Shown: positions 42,301-53,421 of the stretch, piece after piece
How positions within the stretch are numbered: the first letter of the stretch is position 1
How the letters are laid out: each line of letters begins with the position of its first letter
Assembly: GCF_026151205.1 (NCBI RefSeq)
Contig: NC_087074.1
Coordinates: 5,890,001-5,954,000, forward strand
Length of the DNA: 64,000 bases
Direction of reading: 5' to 3'
From: Bolinopsis microptera
Lineage: Eukaryota > Ctenophora > Tentaculata > Lobata > Bolinopsidae
Translations under genes and position numbers: made by a program
Notes under the pieces: generated by a model
Told to the model about the DNA's origin: nothing
Seen by the model: only the letters and a program-made list of their open reading frames with translations
The model's database searches: none

Positions 42301-44228
42301 GTGAGTAGGTGAAACAACAGATGGACCAGGTGAGAAGGTGAGAGGAGCTGCAAGGTGAGCAGGTGTAACAACAGATGTACCAGGCGAGAAGGTGAGAGGA
42401 GCTGCAAGGTGAGCAGGTGAAACAACAGATGGACCAGGTAAGAAGGTTGATAGGAGCTGCAAGGTGAGCAGGTGAAACAACAATGGACCAGGTGAGAAGG
42501 TTGATAGGAGATGCAAGGTGAGCAGGTGTAACAACAGATGGACCAGGTGAGAAAGTGAGAGGAGCTGCAAGGTGAGCAGGTGTAACAACAGATGCACCAG
42601 GTGAGAAGGTTGATAGGAGCTGCAAGGTGAGCAGGTGTAATAACAGATGGACCAGGTGAGAAGGTGAGAGGAGCTGCAAGGTGAGCAGGTGTAACAACAG
42701 ATGTACCAGGCGGGAAGGTGAGAGGAGATGCAAGGTGAGCAGGTGAAACAACAGATGGACCAGGTGAGAAGGTGAGAGGAGCTGCAAGGTGAAAAGGTGT
42801 AACAACAGATGGACCAGGTGAGAAGGTGAGAGGAGCTGCAAGGTAAGCAGGTGTAACAACAGATGTACCAGGCGAGAAGGTGAGAGGAGCTGCAAGGTGA
42901 GCAGGTGTAACAAAAGATGTATTAGGTGAGAAGGTTGATAGGAGCTACAAGGTGAGCAGGTGTAACAACAGATGGACCAGGTGAGAAGGTTGATAGGAGC
43001 TGCAAGGTGAGCAGGTGTAACAACAGATGTACCAGGCGAGAAGGTGAAAGGAGCTGCAAGGTGAGCAGGTGTAACAACAGATGTACCAAGTGAGAAGGTG
43101 AGAGGAGCTGCAATGTAAGCAGGTGTAACAACAGATGGACCAGGTGAGAAGGTGAGAGGAGCTGCAAGGTGAGCAGGTGTAACAACAGATGGACCAGGTG
43201 AGAAGGTGAGAGGAGCTGCAAGGTGAGCAGGGTAACAACAGATGGACCAGGTGAGAAGGCGAGAGGAGCTGCAAGGTAAGCAGGTGTAACAACAGATGTA
43301 CCAGGTGAGAAAGTGAGAGGAGCTGCAAGGTGAGCAGGTGAAACAACAGATGTACCAGGCGAGAAGGTGAGAGGAGCTGCAAGGTGAGCAGGTGAAACAA
43401 CAGATGGACCAGGTGAGAAGGTGAGAGGAGCTGCAAGGTGAGCAGGTGTAACAACAGATGTACCAGGCGAGAAGGTTGATAGGAGCTGCAAGGTGAGCAG
43501 GTGTAACAACAGATGTACCAGGCGAGAAGGTGAGAGGAGCTGCAAGGTGAGCAGGTGTAACAACAGATGGACCAGGTGAGAAGGTGAGAGGAGCTGCAAG
43601 GTGAGCAGGTGTAACAACAGATGTACCAGGTGAGAAGGTGAGAGGAGCTGAAAGGTGAGCAGGTGTAACAACAGATGTACCAGGCGAGAAGGTGAGAGGA
43701 GCTGCAAGGTGAGCAGGTGAAACAACAGATGTACCAGGCGAGAAGGTGAGAGGAGCTGCAAGGTGAGCAGGTGAAACAACAGATGTACCAGGTGAGAAGG
43801 TGAGAGGAGCTGCAAGGTAAGCAGGGTAACAACAGATGTACCAGGCGAGAAGGTTGATAGGAGCTGCAAGGTGAGCAGGTGTAACAACAGATGGACCAGG
43901 TGAGAAGGTGAAAGGAGCTGCAAGGTGAGCAGGTGTAACAACAGATGTTCCAGGCGAGAAGGTGAGAGGAGCTGCAAGGTGAGCAGGTGAAACAATAGAT
44001 GGACCAGGTGAGAAGGTTGATAGGAGCTGCAAGGTGAGCAGGTGTAACAACAGATTGACCAGGTGAGCAGGTGTAACAACAGATGGACCAGGTGAGAAGG
44101 TGAGAGGAGCTGCAAGGTGAGCAGGTGTAACAACAGATGTACCAGGCGAGAAGGTAAGAGGAGCTGCAAGGTGAGCAGGTGAAACAACAGATGGATCAGG
44201 TGAGAAGGTGAGAGGAGCTGCAAGGTGA
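39340..44228. repeat. 54-bp minisatellite (about 90 copies) 3' of zinc-finger copy 3
   Basis: The largest array, about 4.9 kb. It has a clear higher-order duplication: marker variants GCTGCGAGTTGAGCAGGTG (40288 and 41536), GAGAAAGTGAAAGGAGCTG and GTAAGAAGGTTGATAGGAGC each recur at an offset of about 1247 bp, so a block of about 23 units was copied in tandem. Minus-strand frames reach 1574 codons only because the period is a multiple of three and lacks stops. Confidence 0.93.
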
Positions 44229-44245
44229 GACTTGGAATGTACTGG

Positions 44246-45442
44246 TTAGTTACTGGGGAAGAAACCGGGAAGTAATCTGGAACTAGGGAGAACAGGGTCA
44301 GCGAAGTTCAGGGGCTTTACAAATATGAGAGGCTTCACAAATGGTAAAGGCTTAACAAAAATAGGGCCTCCAACGCTACTGTTTTGGAAGTAATTCGAAG
44401 CCTGGCCGCTTTCGTGAATAAAATGTGATTTCTCTTCAATGCCGTCCCGCTGATACGGTTTTTCACCGGTGTGAGTCATCTGATGGTGAACTAGGTTTGA
44501 TTTTTGGCTTGCACTATAGGAACATTCAGAGCATTTATACGGTTTTTCACCGGTATGAGTACGCTGATGGTAAACCAGGTTTGCTTTTCGGCTTGCAGTG
44601 TATGAACATTCAGAGCATTTGAAAGGTTTTTCACTGGTATGGATCCGCTGATGGCAAACAAGGTTTGCTTTTTGGTGGGCACTGTAGGAACATTCAGAGC
44701 ATTTATACGGTTTTTCACCGGTGTGGGTCCGCTGATGGCAAACCAGATTTGATTTTTTGCTGGCACTGTAGGAACATTCAGAGCATTTGAAAGGTTTTAT
44801 GCAAGTATGAACGCTATGGTGGGAAACTAAAGTTGATTTTTTGCAAGCACTGTAGGAACATTTGGAGCGAATGTAAGCATTTTCACTGGCATGAGTCCGA
44901 TGATGTTGAACTAGGCTTGATTTTCGGTTTGCACTGTAGGAACATTCAGAGCATTTGAAAGGTTTTTCACCGGTGTGGGTCCGCTGATGGCAAACCAGGT
45001 TTGATTTTTTGCTGGCACAGTAGGAACATTCAGAGCATTTGAAAGGTTTTATGCCAGTATGAACGCTTTGGTGGGAAACTAAAGTTGATTTTCTGGAAGC
45101 ACTGTAGGAACATTTAGAGCGAATGTAAGCATTTTCACTGGCATGAACCCATTGGTGTGGAACTAATGCTGATTCCTGATTAAGACAATACAACTGAGAA
45201 ACACCATTCGAATACACTTCTGATTTGATTAACAAATTATCTTCCTCCTTCTTAATCTCTGTCTTGATCAATTCTGGTGGAAAACTTTCTAATTCCTCCA
45301 TCTTCATCTCATCTTTAAAGTCTGGAACATTTTCTTCCTCCTTCTTAATCTCTGTCTTGATCAATTCTGGTGGAAAAATTTCTAATTCTTCCATCTTCAT
45401 CTCATCTTTAAAATTAAAGTCTGGAACATTTTTCTGCTCCAT
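44246..45442 (-). CDS. C2H2 zinc-finger protein, copy 3 (398 aa, intact)
   Basis: It has the same architecture as copy 2: duplicated N-terminal acidic repeat with five IKxE motifs, six canonical and two first-Cys-less fingers at the same positions, TGEKP linkers and a C-terminal triple FVKPL motif. Only scattered substitutions separate it from copy 2 (for example LEIFPPE in the first repeat, LVCH for LICH in the first canonical finger, HASENAY for HTSENAY). An unbroken frame in two copies with mostly conservative changes suggests function or very recent duplication. Its function is inferred as DNA binding; the target is unknown. The 54-bp array starts 17 bases after the stop, and a CGCTA repeat starts about 300 bases upstream. 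Confidence 0.92.
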   Translation of the reverse strand: MEQKNVPDFNFKDEMKMEELEIFPPELIKTEIKKEEENVPDFKDEMKMEELESFPPELIKTEIKKEEDNLLIKSEVYSNGVSQLYCLNQESALVPHQWVHASENAYIRSKCSYSASRKSTLVSHQSVHTGIKPFKCSECSYCASKKSNLVCHQRTHTGEKPFKCSECSYSANRKSSLVQHHRTHASENAYIRSKCSYSACKKSTLVSHHSVHTCIKPFKCSECSYSASKKSNLVCHQRTHTGEKPYKCSECSYSAHQKANLVCHQRIHTSEKPFKCSECSYTASRKANLVYHQRTHTGEKPYKCSECSYSASQKSNLVHHQMTHTGEKPYQRDGIEEKSHFIHESGQASNYFQNSSVGGPIFVKPLPFVKPLIFVKPLNFADPVLPSSRLLPGFFPSN

Positions 45443-45739
45443 TTCACTAGAAAGTCAACGACCTTACAAAATTGCCTTTTAACAATCGTCACTAGAAAAT
45501 AAAATGAATATAAGTTCGAGATACTAAATTCCAGTGTTAATTTGGAGAGCTTTTCGTGTAAAAGTAGTAACCCAGAAAATAGAAAATAAGCGAAGAAGGT
45601 TAACAAATTGGATACAAGTTTGACTAAAGGTTAACAAGGTATTGCTGATAGTGTAGATATTGATAAGGCAGCTCATGTTACCAAGGTAACATGTGTTAGT
45701 GTTACCAGGATTATGTAATATAAACAGGGTCATAGTAAC
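45443..45739 (-). other. Conserved upstream region of zinc-finger copy 3
   Basis: Matches the upstream regions of copies 1 and 2, with small deletions near 45470. Confidence 0.45.
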
Positions 45740-46128
45740 TGTACCGACATCCTCCGCTATCTAGCGCTAGATGTAGCCGCGTCAGATGTCACTGCGACAT
45801 AAAGCGCTAGACAGCGGTAGATGTCGCCCACAAAAAGGCCAGAAATTCTGTGCAAATAGCGCTAGCTGTCGCCTGGCGACCATGTCGCGTAACTAGTGTT
45901 AAATGACGCTATAAGATAGCGTTATCTAGCGTCATCTAGCGTCATCTAGCGTCATCTAGCGCTATTTAGCGCTATTTAGCGCTGTTTAGCGCTATTTAAC
46001 GCTAGATAGCGAAATTGAAAAGGTGCACAACAATTGGCGGCATTGTCGCTAATTGGCGGTATCTAGCGTCATCTTGATCTAACGTCATCTAGCGTCATTT
46101 CACAATAGACGACGCTAGATGACGCTAC
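45740..46128 (+). repeat. CGCTA-rich dispersed repeat, copy 6 (start of unit 4)
   Basis: Standard landmarks, with extra tandem TAGCGTCATC and TAGCGCTATT words near 45925-46010. Confidence 0.8.
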
Positions 46129-46974
46129 AAAATAAAATACAACGTACTGTAAAGCGATACAAAGTTTATGGTCATTTATCCTTTTTTTTGATAAATGGAT
46201 TCCACATATACCTATCTAATATATAACATAATATATAACATGATCTAATATCCGAGCAAGGTACACTACATGTCTTCTGACTTCTTGAAATTGAATTATG
46301 AATGATGTTCCAAATCTCTTCCTAGATCGCAAAACACATAATATTAACTTCGCTGTAACGCAAGGCAAATTTCCGTCGATTTATAATTATTGGGGTAGGC
46401 TGTGTACAACAGAAATCAGGATACCTTGCGTCCATCCGATGTTAGCACTTTAGCACAGCTGATGTGTCCAGCTTTATAGGCATTTCTCCATGGGGCTGTA
46501 TATTGAGCAACCTGCCTCTGAGTTCTGTGTCGAGTGTGCTAAATCACTCTACAGTCGATCTTCGAGATTGTTCTAAAAGGGCCCCCGACAGTGGAAACCA
46601 AATTCAATCGACGTATTTTTAAAATGCTTCCCTGACGAGATATTGGCGAAAAACTGTCTCGATCACGTGATATGACCGTATAAGCTTAAGGAAGTTAGTC
46701 TAATTTCTCGTTAGGGTTAGGGTTTCAGCATATGCTTTTGTTAAGGATTGTGTTAGGGTTAGTATAGGGTTGGGATCAGATTGGAGGGTTAGGGTTTCGA
46801 AAAGTCGTTCAGGACCAGCTAGAGAACGGGTTGAAAATTCACGTGACAGTCGAGTGTAGAATGATTAATCATCATTCATCATCCGTTCTGTGTAGTGTTA
46901 CTGTTACCAGGGAAAGTAGTTTTCTCGTACCATTCAACAGACATAGTGGCCTCAAACTCTTGAGTGGTCTTTAA
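46129..46974 (+). repeat. Conserved duplication block b, copy 5 (unit 4)
   Basis: Same landmarks as other b blocks. The TTAGGG runs are at about 46702-46800. Confidence 0.75.
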
Positions 46975-47144
46975 GGCTTTCCTGGCTTTTGAAGAGGAGT
47001 CAGAAAGCCTTCTGAAAATGATGAAAAATGTTGGCTGAGTTCAAACAAACGATTTATGAAGGACGTATGTCGCAAATTGCCCAAAAAAAGTTCGGTGCAT
47101 ATTTTAGGAGCTCATTTGGAATCTGGTCTGGACCAACAGCCTTG
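46975..47144 (-). pseudogene. LINE reverse-transcriptase fragment (unit 4 copy)
   Basis: The minus strand reads GKAVGPDQIPNELLKYAPN followed by the downstream pieces seen at 21751-21985. It is cut off by a run of 24 C at 47145-47168, where unit 2 instead continues with ordinary sequence. Confidence 0.6.
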
Positions 47145-47168
47145 CCCCCCCCCCCCCCCCCCCCCCCC
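47145..47168 (+). repeat. Poly-C run of 24
   Basis: It lies before CTGGTTCATGAATTCTTCC. C runs of different length occupy the same place in unit 1 (about 16919-16928) and unit 2 (about 22075-22083). Confidence 0.88.
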
Positions 47169-47580
47169 TGGTTCATGAATTCTTCCATTCCTAGTTCTAG
47201 ACAAATAGTGTAGTCATTCTGGCAAAATAACGTGGACAATCTTTTTACAAAGGATTTTTGATTTCTACTTGTAGATATAGGTCTCAGCTAACTTCTCTCA
47301 AAATTCCCAAGAAAAAAACCTTGTGCAATTTGCGTGGCGGCCACGCCCCTTTTTTAATATTTGCTCGTAATCGGAAACTATTGAAAATCGTAATTTTCGT
47401 CAATTTTCACAAGTTTGATGGCTAAATCTATGTAATTTTGCACGAGAAATCGATTCCCGTTGATGTTTTTGCTCTATATCGAGTTTTTAGGCGACCACGC
47501 CCTTTTTAAACAGACGCATGTGCCGATTTAATTTGAAAATCGAAATTTTGGACAATTTTCACATAGATGAATCTATGGAA

Positions 47581-48000
47581 CTTCTCCCACAGAGGAATGA
47601 ACATGAGCCAGTGAAAAGTATCCTTAAGAAGGAAGATGTTGCAATATCAAATTCAATCGGTACTCGCTATTATCAGTGAATACCATTTATATGTCAAGTC
47701 ATATTATTATTGACTTGACATATAATATATAATTGGCCCCAAAGGTTTTGCTCTATTAGGGTAGACCTAGGATGCTGCAGATTCAACTCTGTACATTCAG
47801 ACCGTCTGTGCGTGGTGAAGAGCCACATCCTGCTCGAGGTGGAGGCTGCATGCAACTCCAGTGATGGAGTTGTAACTGAACACAGCGGATCTAAGGGTGC
47901 ACCCCCGAAAAAAAGCCGGGCATCCTCAAGAACAAGCCTCAAGAACAAGCCCGTGATGATGGTGATGTGGGTTAATTAAGATGTAACAGATTCCGGAACT
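47581..48000. other. Spacer and probable LINE 5' region
   Basis: Contains the 14-bp inverted repeat TATATGTCAAGTCA (47688-47701 and 47711-47724) and, from about 47735, GC-richer sequence that leads into the LINE reading frame. It is presumably that LINE's 5' untranslated region. Confidence 0.4.
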
Positions 48001-48768
48001 ATGGGAGCACCACCTGTCATCTTACCGTTTTATTTACTGTATGTGGGAACATCTACTGATGAAGTAGCTATCAAGAGAGCCATTCCAGTGGCGCAGGTGG
48101 CTCACGTGTCACATAGCCAACAGAAAAGAAACATGATGAATAGTTCTTGCAGCACTAGGGTATCAGCCCCTACTTTTGTTTCTGGACGTGAAGGTGGTAA
48201 TGATTTCACCAACTTAAATCCGAATGGAAGGTTGGTGAATGATGAGCCTAATCAACCTGAAATACCCAACAGCATAAACGAAAACAACAAAAAAAGTTTA
48301 TTTTCATGTACCGACATTACCTGGGTAGGCACTCTTAACACTAGAACGATAAGAACTACCCAGAGGAAACTGGAGATGGTACATATTTTCGAGAAGAGTG
48401 GCGCAGAGATTGTAGGTATCCAAGAGCACAGGATAGTTCATGAAGAGCCTGTCAGAGTAGTGAGAGTTGGCAAGAGCAGCTATCTAATTACTTCATCAGC
48501 TACTAGGAATAGGGCCCAGGCAGCAGTGGGCGGAGTGGGATTCATCCTAACAAGCAAGGCATTTGATGCAACTACGGAGATAACACCATTGACGGAGAGA
48601 ATCTTTAAGATATCTCTCAATGGAAATCCTAAACCAACCTTCGTCTGTGTCTATGGACCTACGGAGGCAGATAGTGTAGAAGCGGCAGAAAAGTTTCATA
48701 ACGATCTAAGGTGTGCAGTCTCACAGATCCCTGCTTACAACTTCTTGGAGGTGATTGGGGATTTTAAC

Positions 48769-49937
48769 CTTAGTTGTAGTGAACGTACGGAACGTTCACT
48801 AAAAATAGTTTGTGAACGCGTTCGCTAAAAGATTTTAACGTTCGGAACATAAGGAACGTTAATTGCTATTATGAAATTAAAATGCCGGACATAGCCCAAT
48901 TATCCGGCAAAGTACTAGCGTTTCCATTGCCAGGCCTTCAGGGCCTTATATTGATCCAACCCTTACTGAGTCTGTAAGCAATAAAAGTAATGCATACAAG
49001 AATTTGTTTGAGTGCGCTAAAGATTTAGTGTTTGACCCCCATTTCTGGATAGAAGTCGACTATTTATGCTCAGATCTCGAGCCGATAATAGTCTTGCTTA
49101 GATTTTCAGAAAATCGTCTTAAGATTCCTGTTGGTTTCATCGGTGTAATTTATTACAAATATTATCTGTTCACCTAAAAGTTAGCAAAATTTGCTTTCCG
49201 CAATAAAAACCATAAAAGTGATATGGTTAGTCTTGCCAACAAAAGGTGGCTCGAGCTCCATTCCCCCCTACTTTCAGTAGGGATTTGTGTTCACCCGGCT
49301 TATCAGGGATATGATCAGCACACGAATCAGGATGTCTGGAAGGAGTTTCTAGATGTCATGGACACGTGGTGTGACGGTGCAACAAAGAAGAAGATACTTT
49401 CGCAGTACACGTTCTACCGAGAAAAAAGAGGCTTATTCTCTACTGACGCTGCCTCAAGTTTTAGCCAAGATTCTGACGATCCAGTCTCTTGGTGGAGCAA
49501 CTTCGGTTGCGAGGTACCCGAACTACAGAGTTTTGCAATGAAAGCGCTGTAGCAATCGACATCAGCCTCACCCTGTGAGACGAATTGGAGCTTGTACGAC
49601 TGGGTGATAAACAAAAAAGAAACCGCCTCACAGTTGACAAGCAGCGAGACCTTATTTATGTTAACGCAAGTTTGCGTCTTATGAACAATTCAAGAACTAA
49701 GGAGCAATAATTTCATTACTATTTGCTATACTAGTGACTTATTTTTATTCGTTATTGTTTATTTACTGTCCAATTCCGACAACATGGTTTTATCTCATTG
49801 TATCCATCTAAAGTTTAAAACTATCGGAAAAATTATCAAAATATTGACTAACGTTCACTAACGTTCACAAACGTTCACTACAAAATGATTGGAACGTACG
49901 TTCAGTACGACTAAGTTCAGCGTTCACTACAACTAAG
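48769..49937 (+). mobile_element. hAT element inside the LINE endonuclease, 1169 bp, 8-bp target duplication
   Basis: The target duplication ATTTTAAC lies at 48761-48768 and 49938-49945. The terminal inverted repeats are perfect over 17 bp, CTTAGTTGTAGTGAACG. Subterminal AACGTTCAC words cluster at both ends. Removing the element and one duplication restores GDFNAHLSKRDEN of the LINE endonuclease in frame, which proves insertion into the LINE. Confidence 0.92.
49223..49710 (+). pseudogene. hAT transposase C-terminal (dimerisation) region, frameshifted
   Basis: Reads WWSNFGCEVPELQSFAMKAL, a stop at 49550-49552, then, in shifted frames, SASPCETNWSLYDWVINKK and RNRLTVDKQRDLIYVNASLR. This matches the hAT dimerisation signature (W..-FP.L...A..L, SxxxCERxWS, KRNRL, L.YV..N). 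The N-terminal catalytic half is missing. Confidence 0.75.
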
Positions 49938-52380
49938 ATTTTAACGCTCACTTATCAAAGAGGGACGAGAATGACTGTGATTGGTATTTCCATGAGAGAA
50001 CCAACAAAAATGGGGAGCTGCTTCGGGATACTGCCCTGGAATGTAATCTGGAGATTACAAACACCAGGTTCAGAAAGGAGCGGGGTAAGATATGGACTCA
50101 CCTATCGGATGGAACCCTGAATAAGTCTCAGATAGACTTTATTCTAGTGAGGAAGAAGTGGAGGAACAGTATCAAAGACACTGAAGTCTACAGTTTCTTT
50201 AGTACACTGGGTACTGATCATAGATTTGTTTTGTCTAAGATCAAGCTATCTCTTCGACGAGCAAAAAAGCAACCCAAGAAAACCTGGTATAATTGGGGAG
50301 CACTAAAATCGGATGAAGACCTACAGAAGAGATATGCAGTAGAAGTCAAGAATCGGAACTCTGCTTTATGCGAGCAAACCGATGAAAGTGAGGTTACGGA
50401 ACTGTATGGGCATATTGTTGATGCGATTGCTGATACCACTAAAGCCATACTGCCTAAGAGAGAAAAGAAGAGACGTGACGATTTCGCGGGTGATCAGCGA
50501 GTTCAAAACGTGCGTACAGCGTTGCAGCAAGCAGAGACTGTCTATCACCGGGATCCTAGTGAAGACAGTCGACTATCTGTTAAGCTACTAAAAACTGAAT
50601 TGGATCAGGTGTACCAGGACATCTTTGAAGAAGATCTAGTTGCCAAGGTTAGAAGGGTCGAAATGGCTGCAGACAGATGCAAAAATAAAGAAAGTTGGAA
50701 TGTCATAAATGAGATTACTGGTAGGAAGGCCAAGGGGGCAACTCAAATAAGGGGCAACGGAGCCGAAGAGAGGAAGGAAAATTGGCTTAGGCATTTCACG
50801 AATCTGTTAGGGAGTACACCTAATGTGGAAAACGAACATCCTAGCATCGAGACTCAACATCAGTACAGAACCTGGGCCAGAACCTTTTACTCTAGAGGAG
50901 CTCAAAGCTGCTAAACTCAGGATTAAAGAAGGTAAAGCACCAGGTGATGACGGTATACCACCTGAAGTCCTCAAAAGATGCGACCTGGATGAAATCGTGT
51001 TGTCCTTCTGCGCCAGGTCAGTGGAGGATAAGCAACATCATTCCGGTCCCCAAAAAGGGAGACTTGACAAACCCTAGAAACTGGAGGGGGATATCTTTGA
51101 CTTCACTTGTAGCTAAGACTCTCAATAGAATGGTGCTTAATAGGATCCAGCCGGCTATAGAAGGGGTACTTAGGGACACTCAGAATGGTTTTCGGGAAGG
51201 ACGGTCCACTACTAGTCATATCTTGGCACTCAGAAGGAAACTAGAGGGGGCTAGACAGAGAAATCTACCGGCAGCTATGGTGTTTGTTGATTTTAAGAAG
51301 GCCTTTGATTCACTTCACCGGGGAATTTTGATGCAAATACTAAAGGCATATGGGATACCAGACAGTATTGTGGATATCATTAATCTACTCTATGTAAACA
51401 CGAAGGGCAAAGTTATTACACCTGATGGGGATACCGTCTACCGAGCTATTTGATATCCTGGCAGGAGTTCTTCAAGGGGATACGTTAGCACCATACTTGT
51501 TCATTATAGCCCTTGACTATTGTATGAGACAAGCCTTAAGCAAGCACCCTGAAATAGGATTTACCATTAAGCCTTATAGGAGTAGGAGAGTTAAGGCGGA
51601 GAAGATATCAGGCACTGGTTTTGCAGATGACATTGCTCTGATAGCAGATACTGTAAAGGAGGCAGAGACGCTGATGCTAGAGGTAGAAAGGGTTCCTGCT
51701 ACAGTTGGACTTAGAATGAATGAAGGGAAAACCAAATTCATTACTCAGAACATCGTGAACCCTGATACCATCAAGTCCCTGGGTAACAGTACAGTAGAGC
51801 ATGTGGAAGACTTCACCTAACTGGGTTCTAGAATCAGAGACAGTGAGAGTGATATCAGGGTTAGGAAAGGAAGAGCATGGGGAGCATGCCACATACTAAA
51901 AAACTTTGGAATTCTAAGCTTAGAAAGTCTATCAAGATCAGAGTGTTTACAGCACTAGTGGAGTCGGTGCTACTGTACGGTTCCGAGACTTGGACTATGA
52001 CGAAAAGGCTAGCGAAGATGGTTGATGGTTTCTATACGCGAATGTTAAGAATGGCCCTTAACATCAATCAATATCGAGACCATGTCAGCAACCACAGCCT
52101 GCACGGTGATCTTCCCAAAGTCAGCTCCAAGATAACCCAACGAAGGCTCTGACTTGCAGGTCATGCTCACCGACATCCGGAGCTGACACTGAACAAACTG
52201 ATCCTCTGGAAGCCGAGTCATGGGCATACTAACAGGAGGGGGCGACCTCACTTAACACTACTAGATAACCTAAAAGCAGATACTGGGCTGAAGTCAGTAG
52301 ATGAGATAGCTAGACTGATGGAGGACAGAAAGCTGTGGAGAACTGTTGTCAATGGATCTCGGGAATACTACCCGCCTTAA

Positions 52381-52839
52381 GTCGAGTCAAGTCACTATTA
52401 TTAATTGGTTGAATTATCCAACACTTGCTTATGATATATTATTCAATAATTTGTTAATTGTTGTTAATTGTTTACAGAGATACCCAATTAACTTGAATTA
52501 TTCCATTGGGTGTTGCCGATGATGACATTATACATTTACCAAATACCATCACTATATAATCCTATTTTATGAGGATCATTGGTTCACCAAAATAGTCAAC
52601 TATTGTGAATTGTTCGAGATAAGTTTTTACATTATCTATTTTAGCTTTTTAATTTAAATTATTAAACTTTTAACTTATTAATTGGTTGAATTATCCAACA
52701 CTTGCTTATGATATATTATTCAATAATTTGTTAATTGTCAGACGATATTATGTTTCATAATTATGTATTAATATATTATCGTTTTACAAGACGTTTTCGT
52801 CTAAATTCAATTCAAAATTTTAAAAAATAAATTTTGACA
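52381..52839. other. AT-rich interior of the foldback element, direct repeat
   Basis: A 62-bp sequence beginning ATTAATTGGTTGAATTATCC occurs at about 52397 and again at about 52676. No gene. Confidence 0.6.
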
Positions 52840-53421
52840 AAAAAATCTATAAAAGTGTCTAAAAACTTGTTATAGAGCAAAGAAACCAACGGGAATCGAT
52901 TTCTCGTGCAAAAATACATAGATTTAGCCATCAAACTTGTGAAAATTGACAAAAATTTCGATTTTCAAATTAAATCGGCACATGCGTCTGTTTAAAAAGG
53001 GCGTGGTCGCCTAAAAACTCGTTATAGAGCAAAAACATCAACGGGAATCGATTTCTCATGCAAAAATACATAGATTTAGCCATCAAACTTGTGAAAATTG
53101 ACGAAAATTACGATTTTCAATAGTTTCCGATTACGAGCAAATATTAAAAAAGGGGCGTGGCCGCCACGCAAATTGCACAAGGTTTTTTTCTTGGGAATTT
53201 TGAGAGAAGTTAGCTGAGACCTATATCTACACGTAGAAATCAAAAATCCACTGTAAAAAAATTGTCCATATTTCCGTGGATTTTATGCCAGGATGACTAC
53301 ACTAAAAGTGTTTTATCTTATGATCAGATTATAATCTCCTCGGATCCCAATCTTATTCCGGAGAAATCAGTACGGTAAATTGATCGAAGCAAACCAATAT
53401 CGCGAGAAGAGGTCACGTCAG

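Larger units (their letters stand above)
48001..52380 (+). pseudogene. Degenerate RTE-like LINE (APE endonuclease plus reverse transcriptase)
   Basis: Pieces in several frames assemble in order. Endonuclease: WVGTLNTRTIR, VGIQEHRI, FVCVYGPTEAD, IGDFN. After the hAT insertion it continues with HLSKRDENDCDW, QIDFILVRKKW and GTDHRFVLSKI. Then a linker, and reverse transcriptase: KEGKAPGDDGIPPEVLK, IIPVPKKGD, FREGRSTTSHIL, FVDFKKAFDSLHR, AGVLQGDTLAPYLF, GFADDIALIAD, LLYGSETWTM, and a C-terminal NRRGRPHLTLLDNL motif typical of RTE-type LINEs. At least four frameshifts (about 50870, 51030, 51440, 51880) and a nonsense TAA at 51818 (EDFT*LGSRI) make it inactive. No RNase H. Confidence 0.85.
47206..53304. 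mobile_element. Foldback element with long terminal inverted repeats (about 370 bp or more), 6.1 kb
   Basis: The left arm (47206-47580) begins TAGTGTAGTCATTCTGGCA; the right arm (about 52840-53304) is its inverted counterpart ending TGCCAGGATGACTACACTA. Both arms share GCGTGGCGGCCACGCCCC, GAGAAATCGATTCCCGTTGA and CAGACGCATGTGCCGATTTA. The right arm carries one extra internal tandem copy. The site in sister units (GACAAAGTGTTTTATC) gives a 3-bp AAA duplication. The interior holds a degenerate RTE-like LINE and a 14-bp hairpin at 47688-47724. No DDE transposase is visible, so it is non-autonomous or was gutted by later insertions. The superfamily is uncertain. Confidence 0.75.

Noticed and set aside
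39279-44223. Very long minus-strand reading frames (up to 1574 codons) in the 54-bp arrays
   Set aside because: The period is a multiple of three and the unit lacks stops in all three minus-strand frames, so frames stay open automatically. The three overlapping frames all change together and none looks like a protein.
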